17,006 nucleotides of DNA from Actinomycetes bacterium (GCA_021846725.1 JAJZWK010000023.1:1-17006), one strand, 5' to 3'. Positions 1-8,734 are shown, counted from the stretch's first letter. The notes: generated by a model from the sequence alone, not told the origin. Numbers and translations are program-made.

Positions 1-462
1 GACCTTCCTACCCCAAAGCTCGAAATCCTTGTTAAAGAGAGCTACGTAGGTATTGATCATTTTTTTGAAAAGTTGCTCAGAAGCAATTGAGCTACTTTCC
101 ATACTTGCTAAGAAGGGGCAGAGTCCTCCGTTGCTTGCGTAGTTGACGGAGACATTGATTGTGGTAGCGGTTACGCCCGGGGCGGTTGCACCACCGTTGT
201 TGCCGTGCCAGGCCGGAACACAATAGGGAGCATATAGTGACCACGGCACCTGTCTCCTTCCTGGGGTGCAGGTGTATCCACCTACTGTAGTGCCACTTAG
301 GCCTTCCCCTGGTGGCTTGTATGGAGTGAACTTTCCAATAGTTTGTGTAGTAACTGATTTATCGTGCAAGGATGGTACAAAGGTGATTATCGCGGCGAAT
401 ACTATGACTGCAAGTAAGATACCCTTGTAGCGCAGGGCTGTGGTTTTTATGTTGTCAGACAC
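1..462 (-). CDS. Branched-chain amino acid type ABC transporter substrate-binding protein, partial (N-terminal 154 residues)
   Basis: This gene starts at a GTG (462-460) and runs off the left edge of the window. The visible 154 residues carry a hydrophobic segment at about residues 14-30, which is a signal anchor or uncleaved signal peptide; I see no lipobox Cys just after it. The segment from residue 65 onward matches the complete binding protein at 5031-6659. Shared features are a Cys pair 16 residues apart (C65, C81), the motif GNNGGATAPGVTA (88-100) and a similar stretch ending in FELWGRKV. It is therefore a paralogue, probably a Peripla_BP_6 (type 1 periplasmic fold) protein of the Liv/HAAT class that captures an extracytoplasmic ligand. 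It lies 37 bp after the stop of the fused permease/ATPase gene, so it is most likely the last visible gene of that operon. The ligand cannot be read from the sequence. Confidence 0.85.
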   Translation of the reverse strand, partial: MSDNIKTTALRYKGILLAVIVFAAIITFVPSLHDKSVTTQTIGKFTPYKPPGEGLSGTTVGGYTCTPGRRQVPWSLYAPYCVPAWHGNNGGATAPGVTATTINVSVNYASNGGLCPFLASMESSSIASEQLFKKMINTYVALFNKDFELWGRKV

Positions 463-467
463 CAAAA

Positions 468-474
468 TCTCCTT
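468..474 (-). promoter_or_regulatory. Ribosome binding site of the partial substrate-binding protein
   Basis: AAGGAGA on the minus strand, five bases before the GTG at 462. It decides the non-ATG start of this gene and sits inside a short repeated stretch (471-512). Confidence 0.7.
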
Positions 475-512
475 AACTCAAATTTCCTTAACTCAGACTC
501 TAACTCAAGTTT
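471..512. repeat. Short imperfect tandem repeat (about 15 bp, three copies) spanning a stop codon and a ribosome binding site
   Basis: Two copies begin with CCTTAACTCA (471-485 and 486-500). A third, more diverged copy follows at about 500-512 (CTAACTCAAGTTT against TTAACTCAAATTT). On the minus strand the unit reads GAGTTAAGGA, so the Shine-Dalgarno-like AAGGA is itself duplicated. The stop codon of the fused transporter gene lies inside the array. It may simply be local slippage. Confidence 0.6.
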
Positions 513-3500
513 GCCATGCCAGGTGTTGCACCGGATGGCATACCTACTCTATCGGCTCTGGGAGTACCCTGGCTGGATGGAGCATCGGGCAGATCTTCTT
601 CGGTACCCAAATAGGATGCCATTACACCAGGGTCTTCCAGGACATCGGCCGTGGCACCCTCCGCAATTACCTCACCGACGTGCATACAGACAAGACGATC
701 TGAGATGGATGCTACCAGGGGAACATCATGTTCTATGACTATAAATGCCGCACCGGTCTCTTCGCGTAAGCCCAGTATCAATTCACCCAATGCTTCCGAC
801 TCTCGCTGAGCTATACCGGAGGTAGGCTCATCAAGTAATAGTACCTTTGGCTCATGGGCAAGAAGGCAGGTAAACTCCAGTATACGTCTGGTTCCCGTCG
901 ACAACTCATTGACAAAGTTGTCGCGGAATCTCTCCAGTCCCATATCTCTTAGCAAAGAGTTTGCCTTGAGCTGTATCTCGTGCTCCGACTCTTTTGCCGC
1001 TGCGAGTCCTAGAGTACATGCAATAGGGTCTTTGACAGCCACATGTTGCTCACAGGCAGTTGCTATAGCGTCAATTACAGTCATTGCTGGAAAGAGCCTT
1101 GCATCCTGGAACACCCTGCCAAGTCCTCTAATAGCTCTTCGAGAGGGACTCAGCTCCGTTATATCCTCTCCAGCCATAAATACCCGTCCCTGATCTGGCT
1201 TGATAAAACCGGAAAAAACGTCAAATAATGTGGTCTTGCCTGCACCGTTTGTACCTATGATACCTACAATCTCTCCTGGAGCAACATGGATACTCACATC
1301 CTTGAGTGCGGCTATACCACCATAATGCTTTGAGATACCGACTGCACTGAACGCCGATTGAAGCGCTTGCGAAGGATACGACCCATTGGAAGGTGCTCCA
1401 ACAGATAGTCCTTGAAGAGGTTTATCTTCTGGTGCTGGATAATTGCCTAGTTCATTTATCCTCAGGGTACCGAACGGGTTCAGGTTATCCGATGGGCCTG
1501 AGCCGGGTACGCCTTGTGGGCTAATGCCTGTAGGCTGTACTCCCGTAGGTGCAAAAGGCATACCTGGTGGTGGAGGGAGTACCAATCCCGGTAGCGGTGA
1601 TCCGGCGGGTGCAACCATACTCGTAGCTGAAGAGGGAATATCAGGAGGGGAGCTACGCTGTGGTGATCTATCAACGTTGATTGATGCCGATACAACTCCC
1701 TGGGTAGATGTCTTACCGGCTGCTCGTGCTTTTTTGGCTGCAGAGAGAAAGACTGAGCGCAGCAACTTGGGCTGCTGTGACAGATCCGGAGTAGGGCCGC
1801 TGAAACGTATACGACCTCTCTCCATGAATATAGCCCGATTCGAAATGGCAGTAGCAACGTTGATCGACTGCTCGACTACCACGATAGTTACACCACTCTT
1901 AGCCAGATCTGACACGACCTTGAGCAGGTCGTTTACAACAGTGGGAGCCAGACCGAGTGACAGCTCATCTATCATGAGTAGCTTTGGCTTGCACAGCAAA
2001 GCCTGCGCTAATGCCAGCATTTGCTGCTCACCACCGGAGAGCAACTCGGCCTTGCTATTCAATCTATTACGTAGTGGAGGAAATATTTGTAATACGCGCT
2101 CTGTTGCAGCCTCGACAAATGCCCGATCGTGGTTGTAATGTTTCACTGTCCATGCACCCATGACCAGATTTTCCTCTACCGTTAGAGAGGGGAATATACC
2201 CCTACCACCTAAGACGGCCACTAGACCGGACTTCACCCTTTCAGGGGCAGACTCTTGATTTATGGAATTACCTACAAACGAGATATCACCATCTTCCGGA
2301 GAGATCAGCCCTGCCATAGCACGCAGTGTAGTTGTCTTTCCTGCCCCGTTCGTACCCAGTAACGCGACTACTTCTCCCTGTGCGATACCCATGTTCAAGC
2401 TGTATATAATGCTTGAACTACCTATAGATACGTCAAGGTTGCTTACCTTCAATATAGGCGGTTTACCTTTTGGAGGTCCTGCATATGGAGCACTCGAATG
2501 CGCCTTGCCCTGTCCCAGTAACTGTGTATCCTTGGCAACCTCCAAATCTTCGAGAGCACTAAGCCTCAATGCTGCTGAACGCACCAATGACGATCTATAT
2601 CCTTCCCCACTAGAATTATCATGGCCATTACTATTACCCGAAATGGCCTCAGCAAATGGATCAACACCATTACCTCCTGGCTGTGTATTGACATTGCCGA
2701 CTATACCCATCCCATTACCCAGTTGTGATGCCATGGTAGCTGGTTGCGGTGATGAGGCAGGAGAGGGCGGCATCTTTGGATGCGCCAATCCATCCTCGTC
2801 TGATGTCTGGATTATATGGAGGTCTCCGACAAGGCCTCTCCGATTTACGAATGCTCTTAGCACACGATCACGTAACCAGAAATATACCCATCCAAGCCCT
2901 TCAGGTACGATCATGAGGATTATCAGTAATCCGGCTCCGCTAGCCAGGTACTGCAATACTCCGGACAGGTGACTAACGACTTCGTAGAGTATTATTCCCA
3001 ATAGTCCTCCGCTGATAGAACCCATACCTCCTACTACGACGAAGGCAAAGAGGATCACGGAGGTGTCCGGATTGAATCCTGCGTAGCCTATTCCCTGGTT
3101 CTGGAGCACAAGCAAAGAACCGGCCAATCCCGCAATTGCCCCTGAAAGACTGAACGCCAGCAGCTTTGCACGAAACGAACTGATACCGTATGCAGATGCC
3201 GCTCTGGAGTTGTCTCGCATGGCCACTATGGCTCGACCTGCCCTGGAGTTGCGGAAGTTGTTGGCCAGGTATATACCTGCAATCAGTATTATTGCAGAGA
3301 GAACAAACATCCAGCGTTGGGAATTCAGATCAAATCTGCCAAAGAGTATTGGTCTTGCAACATTTGCTGGATTGAATGCCGGAAAGAACGAGGCCGAAAG
3401 CAGCCAAGTAGAGGTCATTACCGCAAATGCAAGAGTAATGACTGCAAGGTAAAGTCCCGGAATGCGTAGGGCAGGTATTCCCATAATAGCTGCGGCAATT

Positions 3501-4852
3501 GCACCTACAAGTGCAGAAGCCAGCATAGCCAAAAGAAGTTCTGTATGGAAATGCACTAATAGTGCACCGGTAGTGGCTGCTCCAATGCCTGCTATGGCAA
3601 ACTGTCCAAGACTGATCTGCCCACCCCAGCCACTGAGAATGACCAGAGATACGGCCAACAGGCCATAGATCGCGACGAAGGTGAACGTAGTCAGCCAGGT
3701 CGCGTTGAATGCAAGTGGCAATACGATCAGTACGATTGCAGCAAGGACGAAGTAGCCGATTTGCCTAGAGGCTCTTATTTCCTTCATCCTGGCGAGTACG
3801 GCCGGTATGGGACGTACCTCTCGAAATGCCACGTAACTGCCTAGACCAGAATCGCTTGTTCTTTTCTGCTCACGACGCTGGAAGAGTAACGCTATCAGTA
3901 TAAAGAAAAAAGCAGCTACCTGGACATAGGTGCTCTGATGGTACGACCAGTATACAGCCTGATCCAGAATCTCCAGGGCAACTGACCAGACTACGGCCAT
4001 AAAAAGTGAGTCCATACCCGCCAAGACTGCAGCGGCAAGTGGAATAAGTAGTGTGTCAGGTCCTGAAGCTACGCCAAGATTGATTCCCTGAATAGGAGCG
4101 GAAAGTATTGCACCTATTCCTGAGAGCACGGCGGCAACTACCCATACTATCATTGACAACCGCTTTATGGGTAGACCAAGCAACGTAGCTCTCTCTTCGG
4201 AATCAGCCGATGCCTTTATCGCTACGCCGATATCCGTTCTCTGAAAAAACAGATAAAGCCCCAGTAGTACTAGTGGAACTACTATCAGAGCCACAACGTA
4301 GTTGCCGTTGAATAGAATTGGATGGATTCTGAACTTTACCGAGAATGGAGTGGTAAATGCCGTAGTGGCCGATATATTGTGGAAGAGACTTGGCAGCCCC
4401 ACTTCTCCTGCCCCCAGTATATAGAATATACCGATAGTGGCTACCGTGAAAATAAGCCTTGGGGATCTGGAGAACCATTTGGTAACCAGTAGATCTATAA
4501 GTACGCCGGTGATCGCTGCTGCGATGAGTCCAAGTACGACCGCAATCCAGTAGTTCCAATGTTCGCCTACGACAGCTATAACGGCTATAGCAGCAGCCAG
4601 ACCACCCATGGCCGATTGGGCAAAGTTGAATATTCTGGCAGATCGATATATGAGGATTAGACCCATGGCCGTAAGCGAGGTCAGCCCACCAAGTACCAAT
4701 CCCTCAAAGATGACTCCAAGCGGAAGCCCTTGAGGAAGCACCTGGCGTAGTATTATATAAGCCAGCACGATACCTACTACCCATACACCAGCGAACACTG
4801 CTTTTCGTTGTGATTGCTTCATATTTGGCAGCGTCAGCGCAGAAAGATCCAT
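500..4852 (-). CDS. Four-domain fused branched-chain amino acid type ABC transporter: LivH-LivM permeases joined to LivF and LivG ATPases
   Basis: One 1450-residue polypeptide holds all the membrane and ATPase parts of a HAAT-family importer. Numbering is from ATG 4852. A LivH-like permease (about 35-335) has the family segment around NFAQSAMGG (76-84). A LivM-like permease (about 370-670) has LSGWGGQISLGQ (406-417). A Ser/Pro/Gly/Asn-rich linker follows (672-799). ATPase 1 (800-1036) is LivF-like: Walker A GTNGAGKTT (833-841), signature LSGGEQQ (938-944), Walker B IDE (E963), and VEQ with Gln at the H-loop place, as is usual in LivF. A second Pro-rich linker spans 1038-1167. ATPase 2 (1168-1418) is LivG-like: Walker A 1200-1208, Walker B DE (1341-1342), H-loop IEHD (H1375), and an unusual signature LSTGT (1317-1321). 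Together the parts would drive ATP-dependent uptake of ligand from the flanking binding proteins. An upstream TTG at 4876 is in frame, but AAGGAG at 4864-4859 sits six bases before ATG 4852, so that start is preferred. The frame is open throughout. Domain calls are sure; the substrate is not. Confidence 0.92.
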   Translation of the reverse strand: MDLSALTLPNMKQSQRKAVFAGVWVVGIVLAYIILRQVLPQGLPLGVIFEGLVLGGLTSLTAMGLILIYRSARIFNFAQSAMGGLAAAIAVIAVVGEHWNYWIAVVLGLIAAAITGVLIDLLVTKWFSRSPRLIFTVATIGIFYILGAGEVGLPSLFHNISATTAFTTPFSVKFRIHPILFNGNYVVALIVVPLVLLGLYLFFQRTDIGVAIKASADSEERATLLGLPIKRLSMIVWVVAAVLSGIGAILSAPIQGINLGVASGPDTLLIPLAAAVLAGMDSLFMAVVWSVALEILDQAVYWSYHQSTYVQVAAFFFILIALLFQRREQKRTSDSGLGSYVAFREVRPIPAVLARMKEIRASRQIGYFVLAAIVLIVLPLAFNATWLTTFTFVAIYGLLAVSLVILSGWGGQISLGQFAIAGIGAATTGALLVHFHTELLLAMLASALVGAIAAAIMGIPALRIPGLYLAVITLAFAVMTSTWLLSASFFPAFNPANVARPILFGRFDLNSQRWMFVLSAIILIAGIYLANNFRNSRAGRAIVAMRDNSRAASAYGISSFRAKLLAFSLSGAIAGLAGSLLVLQNQGIGYAGFNPDTSVILFAFVVVGGMGSISGGLLGIILYEVVSHLSGVLQYLASGAGLLIILMIVPEGLGWVYFWLRDRVLRAFVNRRGLVGDLHIIQTSDEDGLAHPKMPPSPASSPQPATMASQLGNGMGIVGNVNTQPGGNGVDPFAEAISGNSNGHDNSSGEGYRSSLVRSAALRLSALEDLEVAKDTQLLGQGKAHSSAPYAGPPKGKPPILKVSNLDVSIGSSSIIYSLNMGIAQGEVVALLGTNGAGKTTTLRAMAGLISPEDGDISFVGNSINQESAPERVKSGLVAVLGGRGIFPSLTVEENLVMGAWTVKHYNHDRAFVEAATERVLQIFPPLRNRLNSKAELLSGGEQQMLALAQALLCKPKLLMIDELSLGLAPTVVNDLLKVVSDLAKSGVTIVVVEQSINVATAISNRAIFMERGRIRFSGPTPDLSQQPKLLRSVFLSAAKKARAAGKTSTQGVVSASINVDRSPQRSSPPDIPSSATSMVAPAGSPLPGLVLPPPPGMPFAPTGVQPTGISPQGVPGSGPSDNLNPFGTLRINELGNYPAPEDKPLQGLSVGAPSNGSYPSQALQSAFSAVGISKHYGGIAALKDVSIHVAPGEIVGIIGTNGAGKTTLFDVFSGFIKPDQGRVFMAGEDITELSPSRRAIRGLGRVFQDARLFPAMTVIDAIATACEQHVAVKDPIACTLGLAAAKESEHEIQLKANSLLRDMGLERFRDNFVNELSTGTRRILEFTCLLAHEPKVLLLDEPTSGIAQRESEALGELILGLREETGAAFIVIEHDVPLVASISDRLVCMHVGEVIAEGATADVLEDPGVMASYLGTEEDLPDAPSSQGTPRADRVGMPSGATPGMANLS

Positions 4853-5030
4853 CACTTGCTCCTTATAATTACACAACTATCGACATATCCTGCTATGCCG
4901 TTTCTTTGTTTCATTTTGTAATACCAATCCTTTAATTTCTTGCAGTACATTTCCTGTAGTACACACTATGTCAACCATTAGGCTTCTGCCTCAACAACCG
5001 CCCTGATTTCAAATATCATATCAAATATTA
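4853..5030 (-). other. Intergenic gap inside the transporter locus
   Basis: About 178 bp separate the end of the binding protein gene from the fused transporter. I see no ORF and no stem-loop followed by a T run. A TTGACA on the minus strand (4974-4969) could be a -35 box, but no good -10 box follows at the right distance. Co-transcription or a separate promoter are both possible. The transporter's ribosome binding site is at its left end. Confidence 0.4.
4859..4864 (-). promoter_or_regulatory. Ribosome binding site deciding the start of the fused transporter
   Basis: AAGGAG on the minus strand with a six-base spacer to ATG 4852. It lies inside the reading frame opened by the upstream TTG at 4876, so it argues for the shorter start. 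Confidence 0.75.
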
Positions 5031-6659
5031 TTAGAATCCACACGAAAGCTGTGTATGACGGGGAATCTCCGAGGAAGCCTTCGAATAGTAAAATACTTTA
5101 TTCTGGTCGCAAGCTATGAGTGTCCCTGGTTTACCATTTACCGGACTTACCTTACCGATATCGAATCTAAGCACTTGAAAGGTCGCCATCGGATCAAATG
5201 TGCCAGGACCAAATGACCATCCTCCCAGACTCCCATTCGGCTTGGATGCTGCCAGCTCTGCTGTATTGGTAAGCCCGGCTTCAAGGTTCTGAGGGGTCAG
5301 GTAAGGTCCGGCTGCTTGAAGAGCGTCGAAGAAGAACAGTACCGTCGAGTAAATCATCTGATACATCGGCGCTATACCGGCCGGTGAGCCATTTTCTGCT
5401 ACGTATGTCCTGTATGCCTGTTCTTGATTGAGTGGATAAGCAGGCTGGCCGGGAGCTATTACGCCTGCCAGTTCCCTTTGTGCTCCTGGGACAGCTTTTT
5501 CTGCCTGAATACCATAGTTCTGTATAGGTCCATCCAGACCTGAACTTGGCCCACCGAAATAGGATTCGAGTACCCATTCAGGGTAATAGTTAGCCCGAGC
5601 TGCTGCCTCGAAGAAGTAGATAGGGCTAACTGGATCGGTCGACGACAGTATAACGGTAGTTACCCCATGGGACTGCATCTGTGCTATAGCTGCCGTTGAC
5701 TGGTTTGGAAGGTCTACAGGATTGAAAGTAAATGCATACTGCTGATGTACAGGTACTCCGTAGCTACCAATGTCTTTTACGATATCTTGTGCACAGGTCT
5801 GGGCGGTAGGTTCATTGGGGTAGGCTATACCGTACTTTCTTGTTTTGTTTCGTAAATATGCACTACCGGCGTACCTGGCGGGCAGGCCAGCAAGTTGCTT
5901 TCCGAGCATAGCTCCTATGGCCTGGGCACTTTTGGTGCAATTTGGTCCTGGAGTAAACTGATATGGAGCGTTTGCCTGGTACCAGCTATGAGGCTCCAAG
6001 TAAAGACCGAAGGAGACAATATGGTGGTCCTGTAGAGCTTTCTCATATACTGCGCTTGAGTCTACGAGCGACATATCGGCAAAGGCATGATAGGTGTTTT
6101 CTGCCGTCAGGGCATCTTGCTGGGCCTGCTGGACTCCTCCACCCGTATCTTCATTAATGAAGTTTCCCTGTCCCACAAAGCTCTTTACCGATACCGTCCG
6201 TCCATATAGTTCGAATCTGGAATTGAAATACTTGACATAGGTTTCTAGTGTATGGAAGGTGTTGGCGTTCGTACCTATTACGTTACGTGGGACAAAGCCG
6301 TAAAGCAGTTGCAGTATCTGTGACGTTGCATACCGATAGGTAACGTTTATATGGTGTGCAGTGACTCCCGGAGCGGTAGCTCCGCCGTTGTTGCCGTTCC
6401 ATTTTGGCAGGCATATAGGAGTGTATGTGTTACCGGGAATCTGACGAACACCTGGCCCACACTTACTTCCCGATACCGTTACACCGGGTGCACCCGGTGC
6501 TGGTGGTGGTGTTACCCCACTTGGAACAACTACGCTGGATTGTACGTTCTGATTGCTTGCAACCTGGACTACCTGCTTGGGAATGATCAGCATCGCCACC
6601 AGTACGATCACGATAACGATCAATGCTGATACCGTATTGCGTATCTTTTCTTTGCTCAT
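5031..6659 (-). CDS. Branched-chain amino acid type ABC transporter substrate-binding protein
   Basis: A complete 542-residue extracytoplasmic binding protein. Residues 1-8 include charged MSKEKIR, followed by a strongly hydrophobic stretch (about 11-27), so it is probably exported and held by an N-terminal anchor; no lipobox is visible. A Val/Pro/Ser/Gly-rich spacer (about 38-64) leads to a Cys pair (C67, C83) and GNNGGATAPGVTA (89-101), shared with the partial paralogue at 1-462. The rest resembles Peripla_BP_6 proteins, with stretches such as YGIAYPNEPTAQTCAQDI and VTTVILSSTDPVSPIYFFEAA fitting the two-lobed fold. It is longer than typical LivK (about 370 residues), mainly through the N-terminal extension and loops. 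It probably feeds the fused LivHMFG protein downstream. The ATG has only a weak purine stretch (AAAGGGG) close before it. Ligand unknown; amino acids, amides or carboxylates are all possible in this family. Confidence 0.88.
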   Translation of the reverse strand: MSKEKIRNTVSALIVIVIVLVAMLIIPKQVVQVASNQNVQSSVVVPSGVTPPPAPGAPGVTVSGSKCGPGVRQIPGNTYTPICLPKWNGNNGGATAPGVTAHHINVTYRYATSQILQLLYGFVPRNVIGTNANTFHTLETYVKYFNSRFELYGRTVSVKSFVGQGNFINEDTGGGVQQAQQDALTAENTYHAFADMSLVDSSAVYEKALQDHHIVSFGLYLEPHSWYQANAPYQFTPGPNCTKSAQAIGAMLGKQLAGLPARYAGSAYLRNKTRKYGIAYPNEPTAQTCAQDIVKDIGSYGVPVHQQYAFTFNPVDLPNQSTAAIAQMQSHGVTTVILSSTDPVSPIYFFEAAARANYYPEWVLESYFGGPSSGLDGPIQNYGIQAEKAVPGAQRELAGVIAPGQPAYPLNQEQAYRTYVAENGSPAGIAPMYQMIYSTVLFFFDALQAAGPYLTPQNLEAGLTNTAELAASKPNGSLGGWSFGPGTFDPMATFQVLRFDIGKVSPVNGKPGTLIACDQNKVFYYSKASSEIPRHTQLSCGF

Positions 6660-6733
6660 GCCCCTTTATCTCATTTACTCGTTAAGACATCAGTCTCAAA
6701 AACTTTAGCTATATTACCGTCAATTAATCTAAC
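6660..6733. promoter_or_regulatory. Divergent promoter region between the transporter locus and the GMC oxidoreductase
   Basis: This 74-bp A+T-rich gap separates divergent genes and must hold at least one promoter, possibly both. I could not pick a convincing pair of -35 and -10 boxes on either strand. Confidence 0.4.
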
Positions 6734-8734
6734 ATGTTATACCATCCATTACACATTCGGGTGATCATTGCAGTAATATGTATTGACATGAAGTCCAATA
6801 AGTCACCCCGCCGTCAGAAAAGCACCCCAACAAACCCTTCACTTAGGGTAGGATCATCTTACTCAAATAGCACTCGCCTGCGTTTGAGTGATCGCCCGCT
6901 TGAAGCAGTATGTAGAGCTATCCTACCAATAGGGAGTGCTGTGGGAGACGTGCGGGCAAATACAGAGGCGCTAAAGCGGTATCTCACCTACCAGCCATCC
7001 TACATTGATATGGCGGTTCGTTTTGGAGCGGTTACGATGAACTTGTCGTCAAGGATACTTACCGGAAGGTCGTTGTATGATGCTACTCCCGAAGAGAGAG
7101 AAAGGGTCATTGCATCATTGACCAGAACTACGCTTGGAAGTAATGCCATGGAAGGCTTGAAGGCTCTTATACTGTTGGCGGCAGGGGCAGAGATGGCTAC
7201 CAGTGAAATTATGGAGATATCGCGTAAAGCTTCCATAGAACGCCCGGATGCCACATTGGACGTAACACCCTCAATTGCCTGGTCAAATGGGAGGCGCTTC
7301 GACGTGATCGTTGTAGGTTCTGGTGCCGGAGGTGCAATGGCTGCAATGGAAATGGCAGAGGCAGGTATGAATGTAGCTGTTATCGAGGAGGGTAGGCGCT
7401 GGACGGTAGAGGAGTTTCGTACTATTCATCCCCTGGATCGCTTTGCTGGACTGTACAGGGATGGCGGATCTACTACTGCGCTGGGACAGCCACCTGTAGT
7501 ATTACCTATAGGTAGGGCGGTAGGAGGTACGACTGTGGTGAACTCTGGTACATGCTACAAAACTCCTAAGGATGTCCTCTTGCATTGGCGAGACGATGCT
7601 GGCCTTACTCTGGCTGATCCTGATGATTTCATGTCGCTACTTGACAGAGTATGGGAGATAGTCAAGGTTGGTCCGGTTCCCTTGGATGTCATGGGCACGA
7701 ATGGGAGGACAATTATGAAAGGTGCAGAAAAGCTCAACTGGTCCACCGGTCCACTTGATAGGAATGCACCTGGATGTGGGGGCACCTGCCAGTGCGCAAT
7801 CGGTTGTCCTAAAAATGCCAAATATGGCGTTCATCTCAATGCTTTGCCTGCAGCCTGTGCAGCAGGAGCACGGATCATATCTGAGGCGAGGGTGTCAAGG
7901 TTGCTCATCGAAGGTGAACAGGTTGTCGGAGTAGAGGCAACTCGCACGGACGGCTCTGTTTTCAGAGTATTCGCCCCCAAAGTGGTCATTGCAGCCGGTA
8001 CTACAGAGACCCCACTCCTTTTAAGAAGAAGTGGGTTGGGAGGTCACCCGATGATTGGTAAGAATATGGCTATCCATCCAGCTATTGGCGTAGCTGGCCG
8101 GTTTGAAGAGAATATCACAGCATGGCACGGAGTACTGCAAAGTGCGTATGTGGATCAGCTTCACGAAGAGCACGGGATACTGATGGAGGCAACCTCCACG
8201 CCGCCAGGAATGGGCTCAATGATACTCCCGGGCTTTGGGCACAGACTAGTCGCTGAAATGGAGAGAGCAGACCATCTTGCGACACTTGGAGGTATGGTGG
8301 CAGATCTGTCAGTAGGAAGGGTGATCGGCAGGAATCGTGCCACCCTTATATACAACCTCTCCAGACGAGACGGTAAGAGGCTCATGGAAGCCGTAAGAGG
8401 ATCAGCCAAAGTGTTGCTCTCTGCAGGAGCAACCGAGATACTTACCGGGATACCGGGACAACCTCCTGTCCATAATGACCAGGAACTGGATGATGTCATC
8501 TCACGATCAGATCCTCGGACACTTCATATTGCGGCATTCCATCCTGTAGGAACTGTAGCTGCTGGATCTGATCCCGAACGATTTCCTGTGGATCCGTCAG
8601 GGGCATTACGGGGACTCCAAGGCGCATGGGTAGCCGATGGCTCGCTTATGCCGACCTGTCCAGGGGTAAACCCCCAAATCACCATCATGGCCATGGCTCT
8701 GGCCGTAGCTGGCAATATTATTGAGCAGGGGTAG
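6734..8734 (+). CDS. GMC-family FAD-dependent oxidoreductase (long-chain alcohol oxidase-like)
   Basis: A 666-residue flavoenzyme of the glucose-methanol-choline family, expected to oxidise an alcohol to an aldehyde or ketone. The FAD-binding Rossmann motif GSGAGGAMAA is at 195-204, with VIEEG at the end of the next strand. The flavin-contact region GRAVGGTTVVNSGTCYK is at 260-276. The GMC C-terminal domain carries FHPVGT (His603) and PGVNPQIT (Asn646), the usual catalytic His and Asn pair. A Cys cluster (C348, C352, C354, C358 in GCGGTCQCAIGCPKNAK) matches the Cys-containing segment seen in fatty alcohol oxidase and similar GMC members. About 180 residues precede the FAD fold, also typical of the long-chain alcohol oxidase branch. 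The start is uncertain: ATG 6788, 18 residues in, is equally plausible, and neither has a clear ribosome binding site. Substrate unknown; a hydrophobic alcohol or sterol is a reasonable guess given the acyl-CoA genes nearby. Confidence 0.88.
   Translation: MLYHPLHIRVIIAVICIDMKSNKSPRRQKSTPTNPSLRVGSSYSNSTRLRLSDRPLEAVCRAILPIGSAVGDVRANTEALKRYLTYQPSYIDMAVRFGAVTMNLSSRILTGRSLYDATPEERERVIASLTRTTLGSNAMEGLKALILLAAGAEMATSEIMEISRKASIERPDATLDVTPSIAWSNGRRFDVIVVGSGAGGAMAAMEMAEAGMNVAVIEEGRRWTVEEFRTIHPLDRFAGLYRDGGSTTALGQPPVVLPIGRAVGGTTVVNSGTCYKTPKDVLLHWRDDAGLTLADPDDFMSLLDRVWEIVKVGPVPLDVMGTNGRTIMKGAEKLNWSTGPLDRNAPGCGGTCQCAIGCPKNAKYGVHLNALPAACAAGARIISEARVSRLLIEGEQVVGVEATRTDGSVFRVFAPKVVIAAGTTETPLLLRRSGLGGHPMIGKNMAIHPAIGVAGRFEENITAWHGVLQSAYVDQLHEEHGILMEATSTPPGMGSMILPGFGHRLVAEMERADHLATLGGMVADLSVGRVIGRNRATLIYNLSRRDGKRLMEAVRGSAKVLLSAGATEILTGIPGQPPVHNDQELDDVISRSDPRTLHIAAFHPVGTVAAGSDPERFPVDPSGALRGLQGAWVADGSLMPTCPGVNPQITIMAMALAVAGNIIEQG

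Noticed and set aside
1443..2972. Long plus-strand frames (1443-2138 and 2262-2972) opposite the transporter gene
   Set aside because: They lie antisense to conserved ATPase and linker sequence, lack ribosome binding sites and show no recognisable motifs.
4853..4876. TTG at 4876 as start of the fused transporter
   Set aside because: The ribosome binding site AAGGAG lies inside this extension and is well placed for ATG 4852.
4969..4974. Perfect TTGACA on the minus strand before the fused transporter
   Set aside because: No acceptable -10 box lies 16-18 bases downstream, so a promoter call is not supported.
5031..6659. Lipoprotein signal in the binding protein
   Set aside because: The first Cys is residue 67, far beyond the hydrophobic segment, and no lipobox is present.
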